Part shown: positions 44,705-52,939 of the stretch, in pieces | Numbering within the stretch: position 1 is the stretch's first letter | Layout: each line of letters begins with the position of its first letter | From: an uncultured Clostridia bacterium | Lineage (GTDB): Bacteria > Bacillota > Clostridia > UMGS1883 | Assembly: GCA_947626145.1 (NCBI GenBank) | Contig: CANQRB010000003.1 | Span: 232,310-296,309, forward strand | Reading direction: 5' to 3' | Length of the DNA stretch: 64,000 nt | The notes under the pieces: generated by a model | The model's database searches: none | The model's input: the letters and a program-made list of their open reading frames with translations, nothing else | What the model was told of the DNA's origin: nothing | Position numbers and translations under genes: made by a program

Positions 44705-45829
44705 TTGAAGCATATCATATATGCCGATAACGCAGCAACAACTAAAATGGATATAGAGACTTTTGAGGCTATGAAGCCTTATCTGCTCAATGAATATGGA
44801 AATGCTTCGCAACCCTATTTGTTTGCGCAATCGGCAAAAAAAGCGCTGAAAAAATCGAGAGAGACGATAGCTAACTGCATTGGTTCTCAACCTGATGAAA
44901 TCTATTTTACGTCAGGAGGCACAGAAAGTGATAATTGGGCAATCAAGGGCAGTGCTCTTGCGGATTTGGGAAAGCGTATTATGGTTACATCAGTAATTGA
45001 ACACCATGCCGTTCTTCGGGCTTGTTCCGATATTGAGCGAATGGGATATCCTGTCACGTACCTTCCAGTAAACCATTTTGGAGAAATAGAAACATATTCA
45101 CTATCCAAAGTAATTACCAAAGATACTCGACTGGTTTCGATAATGCTATCAAACAATGAAATAGGAACAATTCAGAACATCAGAGAATTGGCTAATATTG
45201 CCCATTCAAGCGGAGCAATATTTCATACCGACGCGGTGCAAACAGTCGGACACATGAATATCAATGTGAATTCTCTCGGAGTTGATATGTTGTCTGCTTC
45301 TGCACATAAGTTCAACGGTCCAAAAGGAATTGGCTTTTTGTATATTCGTAAAGGAACCCCTATATATCCATACTTCAGTGGTGGAAGTCAAGAATTTAGT
45401 ATGCGAGCAGGTACAGAAAACGTCGCTTCTATTGTTGGAATGGCATTTGCTTTGGAAAAAAACTTAAAATTACTGGCTGAATCTACTGCGCATATAAACG
45501 ATCTTGAACAACAACTTATTCAAGGTCTGCAAAATAACAATATTGATTTTGTTCGAAACGGTAGTCACTATCATATTCCTGGGAATTTAAGCCTTTCTTT
45601 TCATGGAAGAGACGGGGAAGTTCTTCTTCATCGGTTAGATTTGATGGGGATTTGCGTTTCGACTGGATCTGCTTGCGATAGCAAACGCTCACAGATATCT
45701 CATGTGCTTCAAGCGATCGGTCTTGATGAATCGACCGCTAAAGGGACAATTAGAATTTCACTAGGTAAATTTAACACATCAGAAGAAGTGACATACATAG
45801 TTGATGCTCTGTCAAAAATCCTTAAATAA
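44705..45829 (+). CDS. cysteine desulfurase (IscS/DndA-like) of the BREX operon
   Basis: This 374-aa PLP enzyme frees sulfur from cysteine as a persulfide. It has YADNAATTKMD at the start, TSGGTESDNWAIKG (about 69), the PLP Lys in SASAHKFNGPKG (about 203) and the active Cys in STGSACDSK (about 323). The start is TTG 44705 with GAGGTG upstream. Desulfurases feed DndC in phosphorothioation systems, so pairing with BrxP makes functional sense. A housekeeping Fe-S role is less likely because no nifU/iscU is nearby and the gene ends the BREX operon. Confidence 0.9.
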   Translation: MKHIIYADNAATTKMDIETFEAMKPYLLNEYGNASQPYLFAQSAKKALKKSRETIANCIGSQPDEIYFTSGGTESDNWAIKGSALADLGKRIMVTSVIEHHAVLRACSDIERMGYPVTYLPVNHFGEIETYSLSKVITKDTRLVSIMLSNNEIGTIQNIRELANIAHSSGAIFHTDAVQTVGHMNINVNSLGVDMLSASAHKFNGPKGIGFLYIRKGTPIYPYFSGGSQEFSMRAGTENVASIVGMAFALEKNLKLLAESTAHINDLEQQLIQGLQNNNIDFVRNGSHYHIPGNLSLSFHGRDGEVLLHRLDLMGICVSTGSACDSKRSQISHVLQAIGLDESTAKGTIRISLGKFNTSEEVTYIVDALSKILK

Positions 45830-45846
45830 CGTCAGCAGCTAAACAA

Positions 45847-45886
45847 AAAACCTCAGCCGACACCTGAAGGTATCGACTGAGGTTTT
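45847..45886 (+). terminator. terminator at the right border of the BREX island
   Basis: AAAACCTCAG (45847-45856) pairs with CTGAGGTTTT (45877-45886), with further pairing inside. It lies 18 bases after the desulfurase stop. Confidence 0.8.
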
Positions 45887-45922
45887 ATCTTGTTTATCCA
45901 TACAAAATAAAGTGCAAAATCG

Positions 45923-46037
45923 ACCTTTATCCTTACAGATTGGCGTTTGACTGAGCAGACGGGAAAACATACGGGCAAGGTTGTTTGCGCCTCATACAGA
46001 GCGAAAAATGGGCGATTTTCAACCTTTATCCTTACAG
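45923..46037. repeat. 16-bp direct repeat near the right border of the BREX island
   Basis: ACCTTTATCCTTACAG occurs at 45923-45938 and 46022-46037. The second copy encodes the end of the 63-aa gene; the first repeats it just past the stop. It may mark a tail duplication at an insertion edge. Confidence 0.55.
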
Positions 46038-46210
46038 TAAATCGCTTCATCGGCTCGTTTGGAACTGTAACGAGGGCAGAAGAGAATGTCGGCGCGATAG
46101 CTTTGCTTGCAGTTGTTGAGGCAGCGTCGGCATAGCTCGTTATACTTTCTTCTTCCGTCCTTGTCCAAATAGAAGCTCCATTCGCGCCTCCATTTTTGGC
46201 TTCTGCTCAT
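46019..46210 (-). CDS. 63-aa Cys-rich conserved ICE protein
   Basis: It starts MSRSQKWRREWSFYLDKDGR and has CRRCLNNCKQSY and FCPRYSSKRADEAIYC; five cysteines suggest metal binding. ATG overlaps the stop of the ArdA-fusion gene (ATGA). It is the last gene of the minus-strand conjugation operon. The function is unknown. Confidence 0.7.
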   Translation of the reverse strand: MSRSQKWRREWSFYLDKDGRRKYNELCRRCLNNCKQSYRADILFCPRYSSKRADEAIYCKDKG

Positions 46211-47964
46211 ATTTCCCTATCTGACTTATGTTCCTTTTGCGCCGACGGTTTATCTTTTGGAGGTTCAGATTTTGCCGCCTTGAGCCTGTCCATAATGGAG
46301 GCTTTTTCACCTTTATCGGCGCTTTTTTCTTCCTTCGGACCGTTGTTGATGATACCGTCTATCATGCCGTAGTCGTCCTCAGTGGACATCTCGGCAGCTT
46401 TAAGAGGATTTTCGCGCTCAAGCAGTGCTTTCCACTCCTGCTTTTCTACGCCGAATATGCCTCCCTGCAAAGCGTGCTCCTTGATTTTAGAGGGATCAAG
46501 AATCATGCCTTCCGTGTCGTCCTCATAGAGCCGATAAATCGTACAGCTTTTCATGACCTCGGCGGCAGCTTCTTCACGCATTGGCAGCATTCCTCCCCAA
46601 ACGTAGCCGTACTCCTTCATTTCATTGACGGAAATACTATCGTCCGGCATCCGGTCTACCGGCATAACGTCTTGGTGAAGCAAATCAAGGGTATGCTCGT
46701 CAAAGCCGTCATATATGTCGTGCAGAGTCAGATTGCCGTGTTCGTCAACAATAACGCAGGATGCTTCATCTCCGTAGGTATCGTGTTCCATAAGGAAGAA
46801 GTTGTGACCGTCTACTTCCGCATTATCTATCGTGTGCCAAGTCCCGATATGACCGCGCACAGCAAGTCCCTCGGTTTGCATATTGACCTCAAAGTCCTTT
46901 TGCTCCTTTGCTGTCTGCTCACGCTGTTCTTCGGAGATCATGGGCATGGCGACTATCTTGTCTCCGAGTTTTGCGAACTGTTCAGGCGTTTTAAAAAGCT
47001 CGGAAAACTGTTTAATCAAATCGTCGCTCAATGAGCCGAAGCTGTCTTCATCCAAGCCAACGACCATAAATGTTCCCGCAACAATGTCGTAGATTTCGCC
47101 TTCGTCGTCTCGCAAAGCGCGGTTAAACGGGAGTCCTTCGAGCTTCGCTTCTTCGTTGCAAATGATAGCGACAGGCTCTTCAAATGGATAGATCGCTTCA
47201 ACATAGCCGCCCACCTCATGCTGCAAGGATTCAAGCTCAGAACTTATTTCCTTGACATAAGGCTCTTTACCCGGCTCTACAACAAGAACGGATATGTTCT
47301 CGTCCAGTTCCTCCGCGTCACCACCTCCGGTAATTCTGTATTCGTCGGGAATATCGTCAAGCGAGCCGTCAAAATACGTTGTCCAACTGTTCCCGGTGTC
47401 CCGAATATATCCCTGATCGGTGAATCTGCCGCCTTTGTCCATTGCAATGTCGCGTCCGAACCGCTCGTAGTCAATATAGTTTGCGAGAGGTCCAAGCTCC
47501 TTTTCGTCGTAAATACCGGCTTCATGGACGTAGTAATAGCCGAGATCCGATTCGTCGTTGATTCCGGGCAAGATGTCATAATTGTCGAGATTATAGGTGA
47601 GGTTGATTAGGTCATCAATATCCGACACCTCATCGCAGCCGGATTCCATAATAGCGGCAAACTGTTCCTGCTCCCACGAAGACATTTCTTCAATGCGGGA
47701 GGCAAGATAGTTTAACTTGTCAAGGCTTTCGTATTCGCCGAGCATTTCATAAACACCGTTAATTGGGCATTCATAGTCGGTAATAAACCATTCCTCATAT
47801 ACGTTTCCGAACTCGTTCTTTGAGCCGATTCCGATACACTCAAAGACTTTATTCATCTCTTCCGCTGTCGTCGGGAACTTTACCCACTCTCCGACAAGCT
47901 CACCTTCGTTGTATTTTCCGAGGTTAGTAACAAACGCTTCAAAGTTTCCGTCAAGCATTGGCAT
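46207..47964 (-). CDS. ardA: ArdA-type antirestriction protein fused to DUF3846 and YodL-like domains
   Basis: The 585-aa acidic protein begins with an ArdA domain (about 1-170: VTNLGKYNEGELVGEWVKFP, EWFITDYECPI, ...HEAGIYD), a DNA mimic that blocks type I restriction. Next comes DUF3846 (about 218-320: ISVLVVEPGKEPYVKEI, GLPFNRALRDDEGEIYDIVAG), then a linker with GHNFFLMEHDTYGDEASCVIV, and a YodL-like part (about 490-535: CTIYRLYEDDTEGMILDPSKIK). The tail is Lys/Glu-rich. It would protect the ICE on entry into a new host. Its presence on the same element as a BREX system is notable. Confidence 0.83.
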   Translation of the reverse strand: MPMLDGNFEAFVTNLGKYNEGELVGEWVKFPTTAEEMNKVFECIGIGSKNEFGNVYEEWFITDYECPINGVYEMLGEYESLDKLNYLASRIEEMSSWEQEQFAAIMESGCDEVSDIDDLINLTYNLDNYDILPGINDESDLGYYYVHEAGIYDEKELGPLANYIDYERFGRDIAMDKGGRFTDQGYIRDTGNSWTTYFDGSLDDIPDEYRITGGGDAEELDENISVLVVEPGKEPYVKEISSELESLQHEVGGYVEAIYPFEEPVAIICNEEAKLEGLPFNRALRDDEGEIYDIVAGTFMVVGLDEDSFGSLSDDLIKQFSELFKTPEQFAKLGDKIVAMPMISEEQREQTAKEQKDFEVNMQTEGLAVRGHIGTWHTIDNAEVDGHNFFLMEHDTYGDEASCVIVDEHGNLTLHDIYDGFDEHTLDLLHQDVMPVDRMPDDSISVNEMKEYGYVWGGMLPMREEAAAEVMKSCTIYRLYEDDTEGMILDPSKIKEHALQGGIFGVEKQEWKALLERENPLKAAEMSTEDDYGMIDGIINNGPKEEKSADKGEKASIMDRLKAAKSEPPKDKPSAQKEHKSDREI

Positions 47965-47973
47965 CCTCCTTCC

Positions 47974-48186
47974 TTAATAAAGCAGCGAGTCCGGCATGAT
48001 ATACAGCGAATCGAACTCATCGTCGGTCATTTTTTCGAGTTTCCGTACTAAACGGTACATCATCTCGGCGGTTTCGTCGTCCACGTCATTCAGCGGCGTA
48101 GTCTTCATATCGTGAATCAGAGCCTTTCGACTCGAAGTATCAAAGTAGCTCATAAAATTTGTTTCTTCAACGGTGAACTTAAACAT
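47974..48186 (-). CDS. transposon-transfer assisting family protein (TTRAP)
   Basis: The 70-aa protein MFKFTVEETNFMSYFDTSSR, ALIHDMKT, MYRLVRKLEKMTDDEFDSL follows the short TTRAP pattern common in Tn1549-type ICEs. ATG 48186 follows GGAGATG by 8 bases. It lies between the ArdA fusion and the next gene, and overlaps the latter's stop. Its molecular role is unknown. Confidence 0.8.
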   Translation of the reverse strand: MFKFTVEETNFMSYFDTSSRKALIHDMKTTPLNDVDDETAEMMYRLVRKLEKMTDDEFDSLYIMPDSLLY

Positions 48187-48890
48187 CAGCACATCTCCAT
48201 TTCTTTGTTTTTTGTTTTCTTTTCAAGTTGCAGTTTCTCCGAAGCTCGTGATTTGGCTTCCTTCTCGCTTTGACGCAGTTTTTCGAGAACGGATTTTTTC
48301 GGCTTGCCTTGATGCAAATTGCCTACCTTCATCGCGTTTCTATTCTCTTTATCGTCAGCTAAAATATAGGCTAACTCCTTTTCGTCTGCGGGGACGGTTC
48401 GCGTTTCCTTCACGGGCCCGTGTTCCTCCATCAAAGAGTAAACGATGCTATTGCTGCGGTCAAAGGGTTTGTGGTACTCAAAGCCGTCTTCAAACGTATG
48501 GACTTCTTTGAGAGGTTTGACGGCTCGATCTTCGACCTCAACAATAGAGGCAAGGTAGTCCATTTCATAGACGTTTCCCTTGATGACTCCTTGTTTTTCG
48601 CCTTTCACCTCAACAGCGAAAGCAACGACATTTTCGTTTGTCTGCTCTCCATAGTAGCACCAGGTTTTATGCGCCGAGGTGTCTTGAATAAATACGTCGT
48701 GTTCCTTGACGCAGTTTGTTCCGTGAGTCCTTGACATCCAAAATATTGTTTTGTCTTCCGGATTTTCACTTGCCGCCGCCCTTGCGAAGATTTTTTTGTC
48801 TATCTCAAAGTTGTCCTGATAATAACGGGTGTTTTGCCGCATTTGCTCTTCGAGAAAAGAGAGAATGTCAATATCTCGGTACTGCTTCAT
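48186..48890 (-). CDS. 234-aa conserved ICE protein of unknown function
   Basis: It starts MKQYRDIDILSFLEEQMRQ and has FWMSRTHGTNCVKEHDVF, HKTWCYYGEQTNENVVAFAVEV, GNVYEMDYLASIVEVEDRAVK, and a Lys-rich coiled tail (about 195-234). No catalytic motif or membrane segment was found. It lies six bases after the ArdC-like gene in the same operon. I recognise it only as part of the conserved order of this ICE type. Confidence 0.75.
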   Translation of the reverse strand: MKQYRDIDILSFLEEQMRQNTRYYQDNFEIDKKIFARAAASENPEDKTIFWMSRTHGTNCVKEHDVFIQDTSAHKTWCYYGEQTNENVVAFAVEVKGEKQGVIKGNVYEMDYLASIVEVEDRAVKPLKEVHTFEDGFEYHKPFDRSNSIVYSLMEEHGPVKETRTVPADEKELAYILADDKENRNAMKVGNLHQGKPKKSVLEKLRQSEKEAKSRASEKLQLEKKTKNKEMEMC

Positions 48891-48896
48891 ATCCTA

Positions 48897-50732
48897 TCAC
48901 TCCAATCCTATCTCATTTTTCTTTTCCTTCTGCGGCGCTTTCCGTTCAGGCTGTTCCTTTGCCGCAGTCTTTAGCTGCTCTCGGATTGACGGCTTTTCCT
49001 GCTTTTTCTCCTGCTTGACATACTCAAGAGTCGGGTTTAATTCACGGTAACAGCCTTGCGTTTTCTTTGCAGAAAAACGCCTGTGTATGGCAAACATAGG
49101 CTCGCCGTTCTGTGTCACCGTATTACCTTGAATCTTGACATTGTTCTGCGCCAAAGTCCGAAACGATTGCTCCGAAGACTTGTATGTTGCAAGCATTCCG
49201 TCGTTCTTCTGCGCGATTTGTGCTTTGAGAATGTCACTAACCGCATCTTTAATTTTCTTTTCTTCGGGAGTCAAGCGGTGCTTTGGCGGTTCGGCTTCCG
49301 CAGCCTTTTGAGGCGCTGATTCAACCGCAGCCTTTTCCTGCTCGACCGAAGACGCTTTTTCTTTTTCCATTTCACGGATTTCGCTTCGGACTTCGTTGAT
49401 GAAAAGATCCGTCAAGCCGGGGTGCGCTCTATCCACCATAAAGCGCATACTGTTTTCGGGACATACCTCAACCGATTTTGCCCATTCCTTGTTTTCCGTT
49501 GAAAGGCGCCCGTCCCAATCCTTCTGCTGAACAGTGTTTGCCAAGACGTATTGAACGCGCTCGGCTCCGAACTCGTCAAGGACCTCTTTCGCAGCTCCGC
49601 TTTCCAAACGGTTATCCTGGTAATGCTGATTGATCGCTTCTTCGATAGAATCTCTGCAAGCGATATTTGCTTTCATGGACGCTCGGTAAGCGTCAAGCTC
49701 TCCCGCTTCAAAGGCGTAGTTTGCTGCTTCATGGTAAACAGGAACATCGGAAAAGGAAGGCGCGGGCTTTACTTCAACTTTGGGTTTTACCTCCTGCGGA
49801 TCGTTTTCTACTGTCTGTTCCTTATCCGCAACGAGAACCTTGAGCTTTTCGTCAATACCGTCTATCATTTCAGCGGCGGTTTTTCGGATCGTCTCAAGCG
49901 AGCCTTTCAATTCCTTTGTTTCCTTATCGGAAGACCAACCGGCAATGTAGCCGAACGAGTAGTCGGACGTTTCTATGTCGTAATACTGACAAACCGTATA
50001 CGCGACGCTTTCAGCTTCAACCTCCATCGTATTCCGGTTCTTTTTGTCTTCCGGAGCAGTCTTTTCATCTGGCTTTGCAGCGTGGAGCTTTGCATGGGCG
50101 ATTTCGTGAATTGCAGTTTTGACTGTTTGAATCTCGCTCATTCCTTCTTGAATCGCTATGCGGCGCTCATCAAGGTTGTAATATCCTTTAGCGCCTCCCG
50201 AAATGTCCTCAAAGGCGATAGGAGCCGGAGATTCCTGCTTTAACGCTTCAAAAAAGGCAGTATAGTTTTCTACACTACCGGACAATTCGTCTACGATAAT
50301 ATCGGGAAGTTCTTTGCCCTCCGTCTGCGATACATCGAATACGGAAACAACCTTGAAGGCGGGACGCATGACCTCAACAGTATCAACAACCGGCTTTCCG
50401 TCTGCATCGAGAATCGGTTTCTGAGTAACCGGGTCAATCCTCTCGCGCTCTTCTTTGTCTTTATAAGGCGCGGGAGCGAGAATTTTAATCCCTTTTTCTC
50501 CCTTTAGGACGTGTCGGTCAAAATTGCGCGGCCAAGACGTATAACCGGCAACCAACGTCGCGTCCGGCTTCTGCATAGCAATCAAAAGCGCATTGTTGAA
50601 TGAATAGTTATAAAACTTGGACATTGCGGTCAGGTATTCTTTGAATCGCTCGGAATTAAACAACTCTTTGATTCCTTGCTCCAACTTGTCCGTGATTTCG
50701 CGTACTTGCTGTGCGTTTCTGTTTTCAGCTAA
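48897..50732 (-). CDS. ArdC-like antirestriction/metallopeptidase protein
   Basis: This ArdC-N domain protein (about 20-110: FYNYSFNNALLIAMQKPDATL, VAGYTSWPRNFDRHV, GEKGIKILAPAPY) has a zinc peptidase motif AIHEIAHAKLHA (about 210) and a long C-terminal part with a second conserved block (about 490-565). The frame runs unbroken from just after the topB stop. Codon TTA (50730-50732), 8 bases after GGAGG, is where relatives start (MAENRNAQQVREITDK, from memory), but TTA is not a normal start; the first usual start is TTG 50684. A start-codon mutation is possible. Confidence 0.8.
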   Translation of the reverse strand, partial: LAENRNAQQVREITDKLEQGIKELFNSERFKEYLTAMSKFYNYSFNNALLIAMQKPDATLVAGYTSWPRNFDRHVLKGEKGIKILAPAPYKDKEERERIDPVTQKPILDADGKPVVDTVEVMRPAFKVVSVFDVSQTEGKELPDIIVDELSGSVENYTAFFEALKQESPAPIAFEDISGGAKGYYNLDERRIAIQEGMSEIQTVKTAIHEIAHAKLHAAKPDEKTAPEDKKNRNTMEVEAESVAYTVCQYYDIETSDYSFGYIAGWSSDKETKELKGSLETIRKTAAEMIDGIDEKLKVLVADKEQTVENDPQEVKPKVEVKPAPSFSDVPVYHEAANYAFEAGELDAYRASMKANIACRDSIEEAINQHYQDNRLESGAAKEVLDEFGAERVQYVLANTVQQKDWDGRLSTENKEWAKSVEVCPENSMRFMVDRAHPGLTDLFINEVRSEIREMEKEKASSVEQEKAAVESAPQKAAEAEPPKHRLTPEEKKIKDAVSDILKAQIAQKNDGMLATYKSSEQSFRTLAQNNVKIQGNTVTQNGEPMFAIHRRFSAKKTQGCYRELNPTLEYVKQEKKQEKPSIREQLKTAAKEQPERKAPQKEKKNEIGLE

Positions 50733-52811
50733 TTAACGCACCTCCTTTTCAAATTCCATTTTGAAGCTGACATATTTACCGCCCGTGTCGTCAAGACGAA
50801 TTATCGCGTCGTAAGTCTCCGATTTCTTCGGCGTATAAAGACCGGTGACACGGCTCCATCCCTTATGAAGAAGATCGACAGCAATTTTTTTCGTCAACTT
50901 CTTCTTTTTACTGCTAAAGAATTTATTGTCCTCCCACAGGCAGAAGGAACACTCCTTGTTTCCACAGTAATACCGTCCTTTGCCGACGTAAACGGGCGAG
51001 CCGCAGCGCGGGCATTTGCCTATCTCTTCCTTGCCGGTTTCAAATCGGTTTGCCTCTCCATCGGAGAGGTGAGGATAAGCCTTTACAAGCTCTGCGGTCA
51101 TGTTGATAATTCCGGCAAGAAACGCTTCTGCATCGGAATTTCCTCTCTCAATCTGCATAAGGGTGTTTTCCCATTCCGCTGTCATAGACGGAGACGTTAT
51201 CTGTTCGGGCAATACGCAAATCAGGTTATTGCCGTCCATTGTTGACGAGAGAGACTTGCCCTTGCGTTCGATAAAACCGGAGTTGACGAGCTTTTCAATG
51301 ATTGCGGCACGTGTCGCCGGAGTGCCGAGTCCTTTCTTCTCCGTATCGTCGTCGAACTCTTCGTTTCCCGCTGTTTCCATAGCCGACAGTAGTGTGTCTT
51401 CGGTAAACGCCTTCGGCGGTGTTGTGTAATGCTCTGTAACGGAAGAGGACACAGGCGAAAGCACGTCATTTTCGGCGACAGTTGGCAAGCTGCCGTCCGT
51501 TTCTTCCTTGTCCTTGCTCTTGAGAAAGGACTTGAATTTATCTTCTATTGTCTTCCACCCGTTGTTTGTAACCGTCTTGCCCTTTGCTTTGAACTCGTAA
51601 CCGCCGCAGGAAAGCGTGACAGCGGTTTCGTCGTAGGTATGTTTTTCTCCGGTCGCGGAAAGAAGACGCATACCGACAAGACTCATGATTTTCTGCTCCG
51701 ACTGCGGAAGCTCCGAAAAATCCTGCTTTTCGAGCTGAACGGTGGGGATAATGGCATGATGATCCGTTACCTTTGAATTATCCGTCACGCGTTTGATGTC
51801 CGGCGCATGGGACAAACCGGCACAGATCGGGAGCTTTCGGCATAGGATGACGATTACATTCCTCGCAGTGTCCTCCATATCGTCGGTAATAAACTGACTG
51901 TCGGTGCGGGGATAGGTCAGGAGCTTCTTCTCGTAAAGTGTTTGCACGAGATCGAGCGTTTGCTGCGCCGTAAAGCCGTAATAACGGTTTGCCTCCCGCT
52001 GGAGGGTAGTCAAATCGTAAAGCCTCGGAGGATTCACCGTCTTTGATTCACGCTTGACCGAAGTAACGACCGCTTCCTTATTGTCACAGCTTGCGGCGAT
52101 TGTCTTTGCTTCGTCCTCGGATTTGACCTTTTCCATGTCGGCAGTCAAATTGTCGTGCGTAATGTGGACATTGTAATATTTCTCCTTCTTGAAGCTGCTG
52201 ATCTTGTAGTCTCGCTCAACAAGCATGGCAAGTGTCGGTGTCTGCACACGTCCGACTACGAGCTTTTTATTGTATAGTGTCGTGAACAGGCGCGTCCCGT
52301 TGATACCGACGATCCAATCCGCTTTGGAACGGCTGAGAGCAGCTTCATAGAGTCGGTCAAATTCGCTGCTGTCCCTTAAATGCTTGAATCCCTCTTTGAT
52401 TGCAGAATCTTCGAGGGAACTGATCCACAGACGTTTGAACGGCTTTGTGCATCCCGCTTTGTTGTAGACAAGGCGAAAAATAAGCTCTCCCTCGCGTCCC
52501 GCATCGGTAGCGCAGACAAGCTCGTACACTCGTTTGTCTTGCATAAGATTACGCAGGATTTTGAATTGCTGCTCCTTGTCCTTCGGGACCTCAAAGAGCC
52601 ATTCTTCCGGCACAATGGGGAGGTCTTCGTACCTCCACTTTTTGAATCTCTCGTCATATACGGCTGCGTCGGCAAGTCCGACGAGATGTCCGACGCACCA
52701 CGAAACGATATAGCCGCTGCCTTCAAGATAACCTTCTTTACGGGCAGTTGCGCCGATCACCTTTGCGATTGACTGTGCAACGCTTGGTTTTTCAGCAATT
52801 ACTAAAATCAT
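50733..52811 (-). CDS. topB: DNA topoisomerase III
   Basis: This 692-aa type IA topoisomerase has a TOPRIM domain (LVIAEKPSVAQSIAKVIG, ATDAGREGELIF at about 101), the catalytic Tyr300 in KLLTYPRTDSQF, LGTPATRAAIIEKL (about 490) and a C-terminal zinc finger CPRCGSPVYVGKGRYYCGNKEC. It is a standard gene of Tn1549-type ICEs and probably resolves DNA during transfer. Its end and the next frame touch. ATG 52811 follows GGAGG. Confidence 0.95.
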   Translation of the reverse strand: MILVIAEKPSVAQSIAKVIGATARKEGYLEGSGYIVSWCVGHLVGLADAAVYDERFKKWRYEDLPIVPEEWLFEVPKDKEQQFKILRNLMQDKRVYELVCATDAGREGELIFRLVYNKAGCTKPFKRLWISSLEDSAIKEGFKHLRDSSEFDRLYEAALSRSKADWIVGINGTRLFTTLYNKKLVVGRVQTPTLAMLVERDYKISSFKKEKYYNVHITHDNLTADMEKVKSEDEAKTIAASCDNKEAVVTSVKRESKTVNPPRLYDLTTLQREANRYYGFTAQQTLDLVQTLYEKKLLTYPRTDSQFITDDMEDTARNVIVILCRKLPICAGLSHAPDIKRVTDNSKVTDHHAIIPTVQLEKQDFSELPQSEQKIMSLVGMRLLSATGEKHTYDETAVTLSCGGYEFKAKGKTVTNNGWKTIEDKFKSFLKSKDKEETDGSLPTVAENDVLSPVSSSVTEHYTTPPKAFTEDTLLSAMETAGNEEFDDDTEKKGLGTPATRAAIIEKLVNSGFIERKGKSLSSTMDGNNLICVLPEQITSPSMTAEWENTLMQIERGNSDAEAFLAGIINMTAELVKAYPHLSDGEANRFETGKEEIGKCPRCGSPVYVGKGRYYCGNKECSFCLWEDNKFFSSKKKKLTKKIAVDLLHKGWSRVTGLYTPKKSETYDAIIRLDDTGGKYVSFKMEFEKEVR

Positions 52812-52825
52812 TTTTGTACCTCCTT

Positions 52826-52908
52826 AGAAAAATGTGTTTTTTACTTCTGAATTTGTCAGAAAAATGTGTGAATCACCGCTTGCAAAACTCAGAAAAATGT
52901 GTTATACT
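52826..52908 (+). promoter_or_regulatory. promoter of the DUF4143 ATPase gene with three iterons
   Basis: AGAAAAATGTGT occurs at 52826-52837, 52858-52869 and 52891-52902, spaced 32 and 33 bp (about three turns). The promoter is -35 TTGCAA (52880-52885), 17 bp, -10 TATACT (52903-52908); the third iteron fills the spacer. A repressor binding the iterons would block it. Confidence 0.7.
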
Positions 52909-52939
52909 ATAATCAGCATGATCACGGGGAGTGAAGTAA

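Noticed and set aside
34162..45829. Dnd or Ssp phosphorothioation system
   Set aside because: A DndC-like enzyme and a desulfurase are present, but no dndB, dndD, dndE or sspB-type genes; pglZ, brxC and brxL assign the locus to BREX type 4.
48173..52772. Plus-strand frames of 100-230 aa opposite the ArdC-like and topB genes
   Set aside because: All are antisense shadows without start sites or domain features.
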